From Clostridiales bacterium (lineage in GTDB: Bacteria > Bacillota > Clostridia > Lachnospirales > Lachnospiraceae): a stretch of DNA of 52,632 nucleotides. The stretch lies in the NCBI GenBank assembly GCA_021202925.1, contig JAJQCD010000018.1, forward strand, positions 1 through 52,632, read 5' to 3'. Of this stretch, positions 24,678 to 31,714 are shown in pieces. The notes beneath the pieces were generated by a model, which was not told the origin of the DNA, made no database searches, and saw only the letters and a program-made list of their open reading frames with translations. The number at the start of each line of letters is the position of its first letter. Within the stretch, counting starts at the first letter, position 1. A program made the translations under genes and the position numbers.

Positions 24678-25901
24678 TTAAATCATCCAGATTGGAATGA
24701 TATAATGATCTGCATTGACAGCTGACAACCGGGGACGCATACAAAGAACAGCTCCTTTACCGCGCGGCACGGAAGATTTATCCAGCAGATGAAAAGCCTG
24801 AAGCAATTCACTGCCCGGATTGACAGATCGCTTGATTTCCAGTGGATGAAGCAGACCGTCGCTCTCGATAACCATATCGATTTCATTGCTGTTCTTGTCC
24901 CGATAATACCATAGCAGACACTCTCTGGCGTTATTATGATAGGTTTTCAGCATCTCCGCTACAACATAATTTTCCAGAATCGCCCCATTCATGGCACCGT
25001 TAGCGAGAATCTTTGACGAAGAATACCATGTCAGATAAGCAACGAGACCTGTGTCAAAAAAATACAGCTTAGGCGTCTTTACCATCCGCTTCAGCAGATT
25101 GTTGGAATATGGACGCAGATAAAAGATCACATCCGATTTTTCCAGGACCTGTAACCAGCGTCTGGCCGTGTCGTCAGACACACCAACATCCTGCGCAATA
25201 TCATGCACATTCAGCATCTGACCGACACGGCAGGCTGCAGCACGGATAAAATCACGGAACAGCAACGGATCGGATAACTGCACCTGATCCCTCACATCAC
25301 GATCAATATAAGTCTGCAGATAGCTGGAATAAAAAACTTCCCTGTCAGTAAATTTTCCGCTGACAAGGCCCGGCATGGTTCCTCGCCAGATGCGTTCATA
25401 AATCTCCGTGATATCAGCAGGTGCATTCGTTTTTTCGCGATTTTTCAAAGCGTCCAGATCCAATGTAAATGGCGTACATTTTCCCGTTCCATATATCTCA
25501 TGCTGAGACAGCGTACTCATATGAAGAATCGCCACACGACCAGCCAGGGATTCCTGCGCCAGTTCCATCAGATGAAACGCCTGAGAGCCCGTGAGCCAGT
25601 AAGTGCCTGGGGCCGCGCCCCTGTCAATCTCCATTTTAATATAAGAGAACAATTCCGGCGCATACTGGACCTCATCAATCAGAACAGGAGTAGAGTGCAT
25701 TTGCAAAAACAAAGCAGGATCACGCCTGGCAAGTCCCCGCTCCTCCATATCATCCAGCGTGACATACTCACGTTCATTATCCATAAGCTGACGCAGCACA
25801 GTAGTCTTTCCAACCTGTCTGGGGCCGGTAATCAGAATACAGGAATACTCTCTCGATAAAGAAATAATTTTATCTTCCAGATCACGTTTGATGTAAGTCA
25901 C
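24678..25901 (-). CDS. AAA ATPase with DUF4143 (AAA_14 family)
   Basis: The 407-aa protein has Walker A GPRQVGKTT near residues 26-34, an acidic Walker B strand (STPVLIDEVQYAPELF) and a sensor-like LTGSQAFHLM, followed by the DUF4143 domain with YFFDTGLVAYLTW and LENYVVAEMLKTY. Near the C-terminus, NEIDMVIESDGLLHPLEIK is a PD-(D/E)xK-nuclease-like motif common in this family. The GTG at 25901 has GGAGG eight bases upstream. These ATPases are widespread, often strain-specific and of unknown function. It stands next to a toxin-antitoxin-like cassette and has its own promoter and terminator, which suggests an accessory insertion. AT content here is higher than in the neighbours. Confidence 0.9.
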   Translation of the reverse strand: MTYIKRDLEDKIISLSREYSCILITGPRQVGKTTVLRQLMDNEREYVTLDDMEERGLARRDPALFLQMHSTPVLIDEVQYAPELFSYIKMEIDRGAAPGTYWLTGSQAFHLMELAQESLAGRVAILHMSTLSQHEIYGTGKCTPFTLDLDALKNREKTNAPADITEIYERIWRGTMPGLVSGKFTDREVFYSSYLQTYIDRDVRDQVQLSDPLLFRDFIRAAACRVGQMLNVHDIAQDVGVSDDTARRWLQVLEKSDVIFYLRPYSNNLLKRMVKTPKLYFFDTGLVAYLTWYSSSKILANGAMNGAILENYVVAEMLKTYHNNARECLLWYYRDKNSNEIDMVIESDGLLHPLEIKRSVNPGSELLQAFHLLDKSSVPRGKGAVLCMRPRLSAVNADHYIIPIWMI

Positions 25902-25938
25902 CGAAATTCCTCCTCAGGCCAAAATTTGATGTAATCTT

Positions 25939-25968
25939 ATTTTAGCCCATGTTCACATCAATCGTCAA
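25939..25968 (-). promoter_or_regulatory. Promoter of the DUF4143 ATPase gene
   Basis: On the minus strand TTGACG (25968-25963), an 18-nt spacer and TAAAAT (25944-25939) lie about 40 bases before the GTG start. Confidence 0.5.
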
Positions 25969-26001
25969 GATTTCCTTTTTCATTTCCATTCTCCTCACAC
26001 C

Positions 26002-26030
26002 TTGACCTTTTATAGCAAATTTGCTATAAT
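26002..26030 (+). promoter_or_regulatory. Promoter of the DUF4160-DUF2442-XRE cassette
   Basis: TTGACC (26002-26007), a 17-nt spacer and a perfect TATAAT (26025-26030) lie 27 bases before the first start codon. The spacer and the -10 hexamer overlap an 18-bp perfect palindrome. Confidence 0.8.
26011..26028 (+). promoter_or_regulatory. 18-bp perfect palindrome, probable operator of the cassette
   Basis: TATAGCAAATTTGCTATA is its own reverse complement and covers the spacer and most of the -10 element. XRE antitoxins commonly repress their own operon at such sites, so the XRE protein encoded at 26497-26715 is the natural candidate ligand. Confidence 0.7.
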
Positions 26031-26056
26031 CCAGACTTGTAAAGGAGGTAAATCTT

Positions 26057-26188
26057 ATGCCTACAATATCAATGTTTTTAGGTATTATCATTCGTATGTA
26101 CAATAATGGAGAACATAATCCGCCTCACTTTCACGCATCTTATCAGGGATACAATGCCATTTTCAATATGGACCTCTCTATAAAATAG
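26057..26188 (+). pseudogene. DUF4160 protein, truncated
   Basis: The 43-codon reading frame begins MPTISMFLGIIIRMYNNGEH and continues NPPHFHASYQGYNAIFNMD, the N-terminal half of DUF4160 proteins, which are usually about 80-100 aa. It stops at TAG 26186 shortly after the HxH motif. No continuation is evident in the other frames before the next gene. AAAGGAGG precedes the start. Full-length members usually stand before a DUF2442 gene, as here. I therefore read it as a truncated relic, though expression of the short peptide is possible. Confidence 0.7.
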
Positions 26189-26237
26189 AACCTCTGCGAT
26201 GATTGATTACACCTTATTACACAAAGGAGAAAAGCGT

Positions 26238-26504
26238 ATGACTAAAAATCCCATATGGGTCGTAACCGATGTACAGCCCCGCGCAGATTATACCCTGCTT
26301 CTCACCTTCGTCACCGGAGAAAAGCGAATTTACGATGCCAGACCACTATTACAAAAAACAATCTATCTGCCATTAAATAATCTGAACTTTTTTATGAATG
26401 CAAAAGCAGACTATGGCACTGTCACATGGAATGAAGATATCGATATCGCGCCGGAACACCTTTATGAATGCAGCATCCCGGCAGGAGGTTCTTCCAATGC
26501 CTGA
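26238..26504 (+). CDS. DUF2442 protein
   Basis: The 88-aa protein MTKNPIWVVTDVQPRADYTL... contains the DUF2442 pattern: LLTFVTGEKRIYDARPLLQK, then YGTVTWNEDIDIAPEHLYE. The family typically forms pairs with DUF4160 proteins in toxin-antitoxin-like arrangements, with no proven biochemical role that I can cite. The ATG at 26238 has AAAGGAG upstream and replaces a longer upstream reading. Its end overlaps the XRE gene start by 8 bases, which implies translational coupling. Confidence 0.85.
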   Translation: MTKNPIWVVTDVQPRADYTLLLTFVTGEKRIYDARPLLQKTIYLPLNNLNFFMNAKADYGTVTWNEDIDIAPEHLYECSIPAGGSSNA

Positions 26505-26715
26505 GAACTGCGTTTTTATTATCGATCAACTAATCGAACAGCGCCATAACAAGGGCATGACACAACAAGAACTGGCTCACGCCGCATGTCTTACACAATC
26601 TGTCATTGCACGACTGGAAAGCAAGAAAACAATGCCACAGCTTGATACATTGTTAAAAATCGTGAATGCTCTGGGGTGTGATCTTACGATCATTTCTTCC
26701 ACCGCTGATTCCTGA
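26497..26715 (+). CDS. XRE-family helix-turn-helix protein, antitoxin-like
   Basis: The 72-aa protein has one HTH_3 domain: FIIDQLIEQRHNKGMTQQEL, then LTQSVIARLESKKTMPQLDT and LLKIVNALGCDLTI. AGGAGG lies six bases before the ATG at 26497, inside the end of the DUF2442 gene. It is probably the regulator of the cassette, acting at the palindrome over the promoter. Confidence 0.88.
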   Translation: MPENCVFIIDQLIEQRHNKGMTQQELAHAACLTQSVIARLESKKTMPQLDTLLKIVNALGCDLTIISSTADS

Positions 26716-26767
26716 AACTTTCAAACATACATTTTCCATCCGGAACCAATCGTTCACCCCATCTCTT

Positions 26768-27514
26768 TTACTGTGCCAGCAGAACAATCCGACTGGCCGC
26801 TCCATCGGCATCCAGCCACAGCAGACACTCGGAGCCCTCGCGGATGTCCTCCATCCGCACAATGTTCTTCGTCAGGAAGGGCTGTATCCTGGCATCTTCC
26901 GCAATCCGATACTCTGTTCCATCGCTCGCGGTCAGCACCTGCATACCGTCGCTCTCCGCCACGGCTCCCGCCGCGATCAGATAGAGCGGCGCCGCCGCAT
27001 CTTCCGGAATGTTCACGATCACCGCGTAAGGCGTCGTCTGCGGCGGCAGCGACATGGTCATGGCCGGGCCAAGGTAAGCCTGAAAGCTACCGGTCTGGAT
27101 TTCCTCCATTGCCACCGGCAGACCATTTGCTCCATCCAGCACATAAGTAAAATCCGGATCAATCATCAATTCAATCTCTCCCGGCGAAGACACGCCCGAC
27201 TGGTTATCCACGGTAATGACATGTTCCCCTGTCTCTGTCACCACACCCCAGATGCGGACTGGCGCCGTCCGTTCTTCCCTTCCTTCTGCTTCCGGCTCTT
27301 CTGTCTCCACTGCCGGTTCTTCTGCGACAACCGTGCCCGTTCCAGGCTCCTCTGCTTCCACCTCTTCGTCAGGTCCCGCCGTCTCCATGCTTTCCATCGC
27401 TGCACTGCTGTCCGCGACCGTCTCCGTCGTCTGTCCCTGCGCCTGTGTACATCCGGTAGCCACGACCATGGAAAGCATGATCCCCGCTGCCAGCAAACAT
27501 ATCGATTTTTTCAT
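26768..27514 (-). CDS. Putative lipoprotein of unknown function
   Basis: The 248-aa protein has a lipoprotein signal peptide (MKKSICLLAAGIMLSMVVAT followed by lipobox GC), a Glu/Val/Thr-rich low-complexity spacer (about residues 30-82) and a C-terminal globular part, starting RIWGVVTETGEHVITVDNQS, with beta-type repeats such as LMIDPDFTYVLDGANGLPV. I do not recognise a family. It is the last gene behind TIGR04076-aldo/keto reductase-NhaC with a 131-base gap before it, so co-transcription is possible but not shown. Confidence 0.75.
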   Translation of the reverse strand: MKKSICLLAAGIMLSMVVATGCTQAQGQTTETVADSSAAMESMETAGPDEEVEAEEPGTGTVVAEEPAVETEEPEAEGREERTAPVRIWGVVTETGEHVITVDNQSGVSSPGEIELMIDPDFTYVLDGANGLPVAMEEIQTGSFQAYLGPAMTMSLPPQTTPYAVIVNIPEDAAAPLYLIAAGAVAESDGMQVLTASDGTEYRIAEDARIQPFLTKNIVRMEDIREGSECLLWLDADGAASRIVLLAQ

Positions 27515-27645
27515 CGTGATCCTCTCCCTGTTCTTCTTTTATTTCGCGGCGCTGGTCTGGACACAGCCCATAGGAACCGCTTCTGCCATAAGTATATCAT
27601 CACGCAGGGCCTGCGGTCTTTACGATTCTCTGTCTCTTTCTTAAT

Positions 27646-29031
27646 TTATGATATCTCTTTTTTCCGTCCCCATCCGGTCAGAACCGCAACCAGGAATACC
27701 ACAAACAGCGCAAATCCATACACGCTTCCTGCGGCAACCACCACCGGCGACAATCCGGTCAGCGCCGCGCCGATAAATACAAACACACTCATAAACGGTA
27801 CGATGGCGGGAAGGCTGTTTGCCGTGCCGTCCAGAAGATTAGCCCGGCGATACGGGTGGATATTCTTCGCCGATCCGATCTTGTTCAGAATCGGACCGAA
27901 CGTCAGGATGGACGCACTGGTCACACCGCCGAGAAGAACCGTCGTCACCGCAATCCCGGCCATACATACCAGCTCCGCTCCCGTATCGGTCTGCGCCATT
28001 TTGCTGTTCAGAATACTCTCTGCAATCAGATTCAGCATCCCGGCGTCATTCAGCACTCCCATGATCCCAAACACCGAGATCACCAGCGCACAGGTTGGAA
28101 GGATGCCATTCACACCGTCAATCAGAAAGCCAACTGCCGCGTTGTTCGCCGCGTCATTGGCGAAGACTGCTTCAAAGGGAAACAATCCGGTCGCGAGCCC
28201 AACCACGGTGCCGAGGCACAGGCCGACAAAAATCCCCTCGTAAATGTTTCTGGTCCTGGTCGAGACCGTCAGCATCACCACAACCGGGATCAGCATCACC
28301 AGAGAAACGGGATTCGCGACCGCGTCAATTTCTCCGCCCTGCCAGGTGCCGCCCACTCCGCCGAACACCGCGAAAATCACCAGAGAAATCAGACCGGCAA
28401 CTGCTGAATATTTCAGGCGGCTGGAGACCACGCCGCCGATATCCGCCGGGCGCCCGTCCCGAAACTGCTGCGTAGAGGAGGAAGCAATCGTCGTATCCGA
28501 AATCGGCGCCAGATTATCTCCGAAAATCGCCCCCGATACAATACTTCCCGCCATCAGCATCTCATTGCCGCCCAGGATCAGGCCCGCCGGGTAAAAAATC
28601 GGGAAGGCAATGAACATGGTTCCGATTGACGACCCCGTAGCCGTAGACACGATACAGGTAGCAAGGAAGGTAAACGCCACAAACAGCCCACCCTGAATTC
28701 CCATCGTATTCGCAATCCACACAAATCCGCCGGACAGTCCGCAGGTCTTGATCAGCTGACTGAACATCCCCACCAGAAGAAGAATCACAACCACAGAAAC
28801 CGACGTAATCGACGAAATGCCGCGGATTGCGCTGTCCCAGAAGTCTGTATAGCTCGTGCAGAATACGCCTCCGATCAGAAGCGCGAGAAACCCGCCTACC
28901 GCCAGCGCCTCCATGTTAAACGCCTTAAAGCCGATAAACAGCACCATGCAGAAAAACACATAAATCACTACCGGAACCAGAGAAAACCCGATTCCTCCCC
29001 GAAATGTCAGTTTCTTTTCCTTTTGGTCCAT
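27646..29031 (-). CDS. NhaC-family Na+/H+ antiporter-like transporter
   Basis: The 461-aa polytopic membrane protein belongs to the NhaC/ArsB-like ion transporter superfamily. Signature segments are TFLATCIVSTATGSSIGTMF, GAIFGDNLAPISDTTIASSS and GGVTSASILTFGPILNKIGS. Members of this superfamily include predicted amino-acid transporters (LysW, MetT, TyrT) controlled by riboswitches or T-boxes. The T-box leader of this operon therefore makes an amino-acid substrate plausible, whereas plain Na+/H+ exchange is the default annotation. It lies 57 bases after the aldo/keto reductase gene. Confidence 0.85.
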   Translation of the reverse strand: MDQKEKKLTFRGGIGFSLVPVVIYVFFCMVLFIGFKAFNMEALAVGGFLALLIGGVFCTSYTDFWDSAIRGISSITSVSVVVILLLVGMFSQLIKTCGLSGGFVWIANTMGIQGGLFVAFTFLATCIVSTATGSSIGTMFIAFPIFYPAGLILGGNEMLMAGSIVSGAIFGDNLAPISDTTIASSSTQQFRDGRPADIGGVVSSRLKYSAVAGLISLVIFAVFGGVGGTWQGGEIDAVANPVSLVMLIPVVVMLTVSTRTRNIYEGIFVGLCLGTVVGLATGLFPFEAVFANDAANNAAVGFLIDGVNGILPTCALVISVFGIMGVLNDAGMLNLIAESILNSKMAQTDTGAELVCMAGIAVTTVLLGGVTSASILTFGPILNKIGSAKNIHPYRRANLLDGTANSLPAIVPFMSVFVFIGAALTGLSPVVVAAGSVYGFALFVVFLVAVLTGWGRKKEIS

Positions 29032-29088
29032 GACCTGCTGCCTTCCTTTCCTGACTGGCGGATCGTATCGGAACGTTCCGCCCTTTTG

Positions 29089-30156
29089 TTACGCTTTGTT
29101 CAGGTTCATTTTCATAATATTGCGATAACGGGATCCCGGTGTCCGCTCCAGTGTGAACGGCTCGCCCTCCGGCATCGGATACTGCCCGATGAAGGAACGA
29201 ATCCGCTCCATTTCTTCCTCTGTCAGGTTAAAGCTCAAAATCCTCGCGTTGTCCTCGACATGGCGGCTGTTTCTGCAGCCTACCATCACCGCTCCCACCC
29301 CCGGCTGATTCAGAATATACCGCACCGCCACATTGGAAATGCTGACCTGGTATTTGTCCGCAATCTCCTTCAGCAGCAGAAGAATCTTCTGATATCCGTC
29401 CCATCCAAGGGAATCCTCAATAATCTGCAGATACTTGACGTGCGACCGGGTCTCCGGTTCAAACTGGCTGCGGTCCGCACCAATCCATCGCTCCGCAAGG
29501 AAACCGCCCGCCAGCGTGCCATAACAGAAGCTGTAGACGTCATGCTCCCTCGAATACGGAAGCAGCGCCTTTTCCGGCCTGCGGTCAAATACCGAATACT
29601 GTGTCTGATTGGACACCACCGGAATCCCCGCATCGATCATCTGTTTCAGATGTTCCGTATCAAAATTGCACATGGCAATGTTGCGGATCTTCCCCTTCTC
29701 CTGAAGCTTTACCAGGTCAAAGGCCGTTTCCATCATCCCCGGCACCTCATAATCCCACCAGTGGAACTGCACCAGATCCAGACAGTCCCGGTGCATCCGC
29801 AGGAGACTGCGGTCGACTACCTTCTCCGTATACGCGAAATCCACCTGATCAAGAATATTCAGATCCGGGACATACTTCGTGTGGATCTGGATGTCGTCGT
29901 GCGAATATCCACCCATCGACTTTAATTCATTGACAAACCGTCCGAGGATTTCTTCCACGCCGGTATAGATGTCCGCGCAGTCAAACGTCGTCAGCCCACG
30001 TTCCTTCAGCTGATGAAACGCTTTCAATGCATCGTCGTAATTCAGCTGTCCTTTCAGGCAATGCTCCGCAGACAGCTGCCAGCAGCCGTTAATCACGCGG
30101 CTGAACGTATAGCCGTTGTCCAATGTGATTTTTGATGAAGTGATTTGGTTGATCAT
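29089..30156 (-). CDS. Aldo/keto reductase
   Basis: The 355-aa NAD(P)-dependent oxidoreductase of the aldo/keto reductase family has the TIM-barrel pattern VINGCWQLS, FDCADIYTGVEEILGRF (catalytic Asp/Tyr), HTKYVPDLNI (Lys) and LVQFHWWDY (His), plus NQTQYSVFDRRPEKAL. The catalytic tetrad Asp-Tyr-Lys-His can thus be located. The ATG overlaps the stop of the TIGR04076 gene as ATGA, so the two are coupled. The substrate is unknown. Confidence 0.92.
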   Translation of the reverse strand: MINQITSSKITLDNGYTFSRVINGCWQLSAEHCLKGQLNYDDALKAFHQLKERGLTTFDCADIYTGVEEILGRFVNELKSMGGYSHDDIQIHTKYVPDLNILDQVDFAYTEKVVDRSLLRMHRDCLDLVQFHWWDYEVPGMMETAFDLVKLQEKGKIRNIAMCNFDTEHLKQMIDAGIPVVSNQTQYSVFDRRPEKALLPYSREHDVYSFCYGTLAGGFLAERWIGADRSQFEPETRSHVKYLQIIEDSLGWDGYQKILLLLKEIADKYQVSISNVAVRYILNQPGVGAVMVGCRNSRHVEDNARILSFNLTEEEMERIRSFIGQYPMPEGEPFTLERTPGSRYRNIMKMNLNKA

Positions 30157-30500
30157 TGCTTTTCTTCCTCCTTCTGAACGGGAACGACCGTACAGTCCCC
30201 GTGTTTTAACACTCGTTTGCGAATCCTGGTGATTTTAAACCTGGCCCCGCAGTTTGGATCCGGACAGGCGATCAGACTGTCTGAAAGCATCCAGTCATTT
30301 TGCTGAAGCGGACGCTGCTTCGCCGGAAGGAGCGGAAGCAGCGCGGCCAGCGCATACATGGAAAAGGACTGCGTCTGCGGAAACACCAGATTTTCCCCTT
30401 CCACCAGGAAATAATCTCCCACCCGGTGGCTGCACACCATCGGCCTGTCCGTCGCGACCACCTCAACCTTTAAGTCGTACAGTTCAAAGCTGTCATCCAT
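30153..30500 (-). CDS. TIGR04076-family small protein
   Basis: The 115-aa protein begins MDDSFELYDLKVEVVATDRP and has the family traits of TIGR04076: a conserved cysteine near the N-terminus (MVCSHRVGDYF) and a C-terminal cysteine motif (LIACPDPNCGARFKITR). It may bind metal through these cysteines. The ATG at 30500 has AGGGAG ten bases upstream; longer readings extend into the T-box leader and are rejected. It is the first gene after the T-box terminator. Confidence 0.78.
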   Translation of the reverse strand: MDDSFELYDLKVEVVATDRPMVCSHRVGDYFLVEGENLVFPQTQSFSMYALAALLPLLPAKQRPLQQNDWMLSDSLIACPDPNCGARFKITRIRKRVLKHGDCTVVPVQKEEEKQ

Positions 30501-30579
30501 GACTCCTTTTCTCCCTTCCCTGTCTTCCGAAAAACGGCCGGAGCTGTCACTGGCAACGTCTTTCATATGCTGTGAAAAC

Positions 30580-30841
30580 AAAAAGCCCGTCCCTGAAACA
30601 TTCTTCAAGGACAGGCTCTGAAACCTGCGGTACCACCTTTCTTGACATCGAAACGATGCCCACTCTCACGGAATGGATTCCATTCCTGGCCCTGTAACGT
30701 TAGCCATACGTCTCAACTAATAGGTTCTCCCGTTCATCTCGCCCTCCGGGGCCCACCCGACTTCACTGATATCATCCGGTTTCCACCATCCCGGATTCTC
30801 TGAAGACCGTTTGAAATCGGAACTTCCCCATCACTGGTTTC
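30580..30841 (-). promoter_or_regulatory. T-box riboswitch (leader of the TIGR04076-aldo/keto reductase-NhaC operon)
   Basis: The minus strand carries the T-box core AAGGTGGTACCGCA (30639-30626), followed by an intrinsic terminator: AGCCTGTCCTTGA, a loop, TCAGGGACGGGCT and TTTTGTTTT (30617-30576). Upstream, the Stem I region has AGAGA and a distal hairpin AUCCGG-GAUGGUGGAAA-CCGGAU. T-boxes sense uncharged tRNA through a specifier triplet; I could not fix that triplet by hand, because candidates depend on the fold. The element lies directly before the TIGR04076 gene. Confidence 0.9.
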
Positions 30842-30847
30842 TTTTTT

Positions 30848-30876
30848 ATTGTATCCACAATTTCCGGGAATGTCAA
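30848..30876 (-). promoter_or_regulatory. Promoter of the T-box operon
   Basis: On the minus strand TTGACA (30876-30871), a 17-nt spacer and TACAAT (30853-30848) give a start near 30841, immediately before the T-box leader. Confidence 0.75.
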
Positions 30877-31111
30877 CCCGGTTTGACGGGCAAATTTTGC
30901 TCCTCCCGGGATTCCGTCCCATTCCGATAACAGGTTCTTCCCTCACGGCTTGACAAAAGCTGCCTGACACAAACGTCATACCGATGAACAATCCAACGCC
31001 GGAATTTCGTAATTTTGTCACGAATATACAGGAACAGATATTCGATCAGACAGATATTTTCGAATAACGGAAACATGAATATTGCTGAAACCGTCTGGAA
31101 AAATCACAAAA
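30877..31111. other. Intergenic stretch with no gene recognised
   Basis: Between the T-box promoter and the cre box there is no reading frame with a recognisable domain, and no hairpin or repeat that I could support. It includes inverted AACCCGGTTTGACGGG remnants next to the promoter only. Confidence 0.5.
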
Positions 31112-31125
31112 TGTAAGCGCTTACA
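31112..31125. promoter_or_regulatory. Catabolite-responsive element (cre), perfect palindrome
   Basis: TGTAAGCGCTTACA matches the cre consensus TGWAARCGYTWNCW at every position and is a perfect 14-bp palindrome. It lies about 95 bases upstream of the presumed start of the HPr-like transcript, where CcpA binding often activates rather than represses. Confidence 0.8.
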
Positions 31126-31183
31126 ATGGCAAAATCAGGCAATTTGTCCACTGAAATCGATTTCGATTTCCTGACCCCCGAAT

Positions 31184-31212
31184 TTGACAAGCTGTATAAA
31201 ATATGCTATACC
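31184..31212 (+). promoter_or_regulatory. Promoter of the HPr-like gene
   Basis: TTGACA (31184-31189), a 17-nt spacer and TATACC (31207-31212) lie about 85 bases before the start codon at 31298. Confidence 0.6.
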
Positions 31213-31297
31213 TGATGCAACGCCGATGCTGATCACATAAATGATACATAGCGATACCATATGGAAATAACACGAATAAAAAGGGGTTGTTCCAATT

Positions 31298-31546
31298 ATG
31301 AAAACAATGAAAATTAAACTGGCAACTGTGGAAGAAGCAAAGGATTTTGTGAATGCGGCAGCCAGATGCGATTTCGACGTCAATGTATCTTACAATCATG
31401 TTATCATCGATGCGAAATCGATTCTTGGTGTTTTCAGTATGGACTTAAGACAGGTACTGACTGTCTCGATGAATGGAGACGATGAGACCTTTGAAGACTA
31501 TCTGAGGACGCTGGCTCCCGTTTCTGAAATGAAAAGGATTGCATAA
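31298..31546 (+). CDS. HPr-like protein lacking the phosphoryl-accepting histidine
   Basis: The 82-aa protein has the HPr fold pattern: MKTMKIKLATVEEAKDFVNA, then VNVSYNHVIIDAKSILGVFS and VLTVSMNGDDETFEDYLRTL. The active-site region GIHARPA with His15 is missing; that position reads ATVEEAKDF. The regulatory region KSIMGV around Ser46 of true HPr is kept as KSILGV with Ser41. This resembles Crh of bacilli, which acts only as a CcpA corepressor after phosphorylation on Ser46. Here the preceding cre box fits such a role. AAAGGGG precedes the ATG. No other PTS gene is adjacent. Confidence 0.85.
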   Translation: MKTMKIKLATVEEAKDFVNAAARCDFDVNVSYNHVIIDAKSILGVFSMDLRQVLTVSMNGDDETFEDYLRTLAPVSEMKRIA

Positions 31547-31588
31547 CACCTTTCCCTTCGAGTCAACAACGACAGCATACCGACGTTT

Positions 31589-31615
31589 GACATAGATGAC
31601 ATAGATGACATAGAT
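31589..31615 (+). repeat. Short 9-bp tandem repeat (three copies)
   Basis: GACATAGAT is repeated three times without change between the HPr-like gene and the radA terminator. No function is evident. Confidence 0.9.
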
Positions 31616-31671
31616 GAAAACCGACATCATTTCCGGCGACGGACTCTGCGCCCGCCGGGCTGAGAAACGAC

Positions 31672-31701
31672 AACGGGGTGAGTTCCAGGACTCACCCCGT
31701 T
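31672..31701. terminator. Bidirectional terminator between the HPr-like gene and radA
   Basis: AACGGGGTGAGT and ACTCACCCCGTT pair perfectly around a 6-nt loop. TTTTCC follows on the plus strand and TTGTCGTTTC on the minus strand, so it can serve both convergent transcripts. Confidence 0.8.
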
Positions 31702-31714
31702 TTCCGACGCTCAG

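Noticed and set aside
26666-28243. Plus-strand reading frame of 525 codons opposite the lipoprotein and NhaC genes
   Set aside because: It lacks a ribosome binding site, covers two real genes antisense and has a shadow-type composition.
30627-30840. Assigning a specifier codon (amino acid) to the T-box
   Set aside because: Several alternative foldings of Stem I put different triplets in the specifier position, so a call by hand would be a guess.
31589-31615. Triple GACATAGAT repeat as a regulatory iteron
   Set aside because: Only three short copies with no nearby replication or promoter signal; likely simple slippage.
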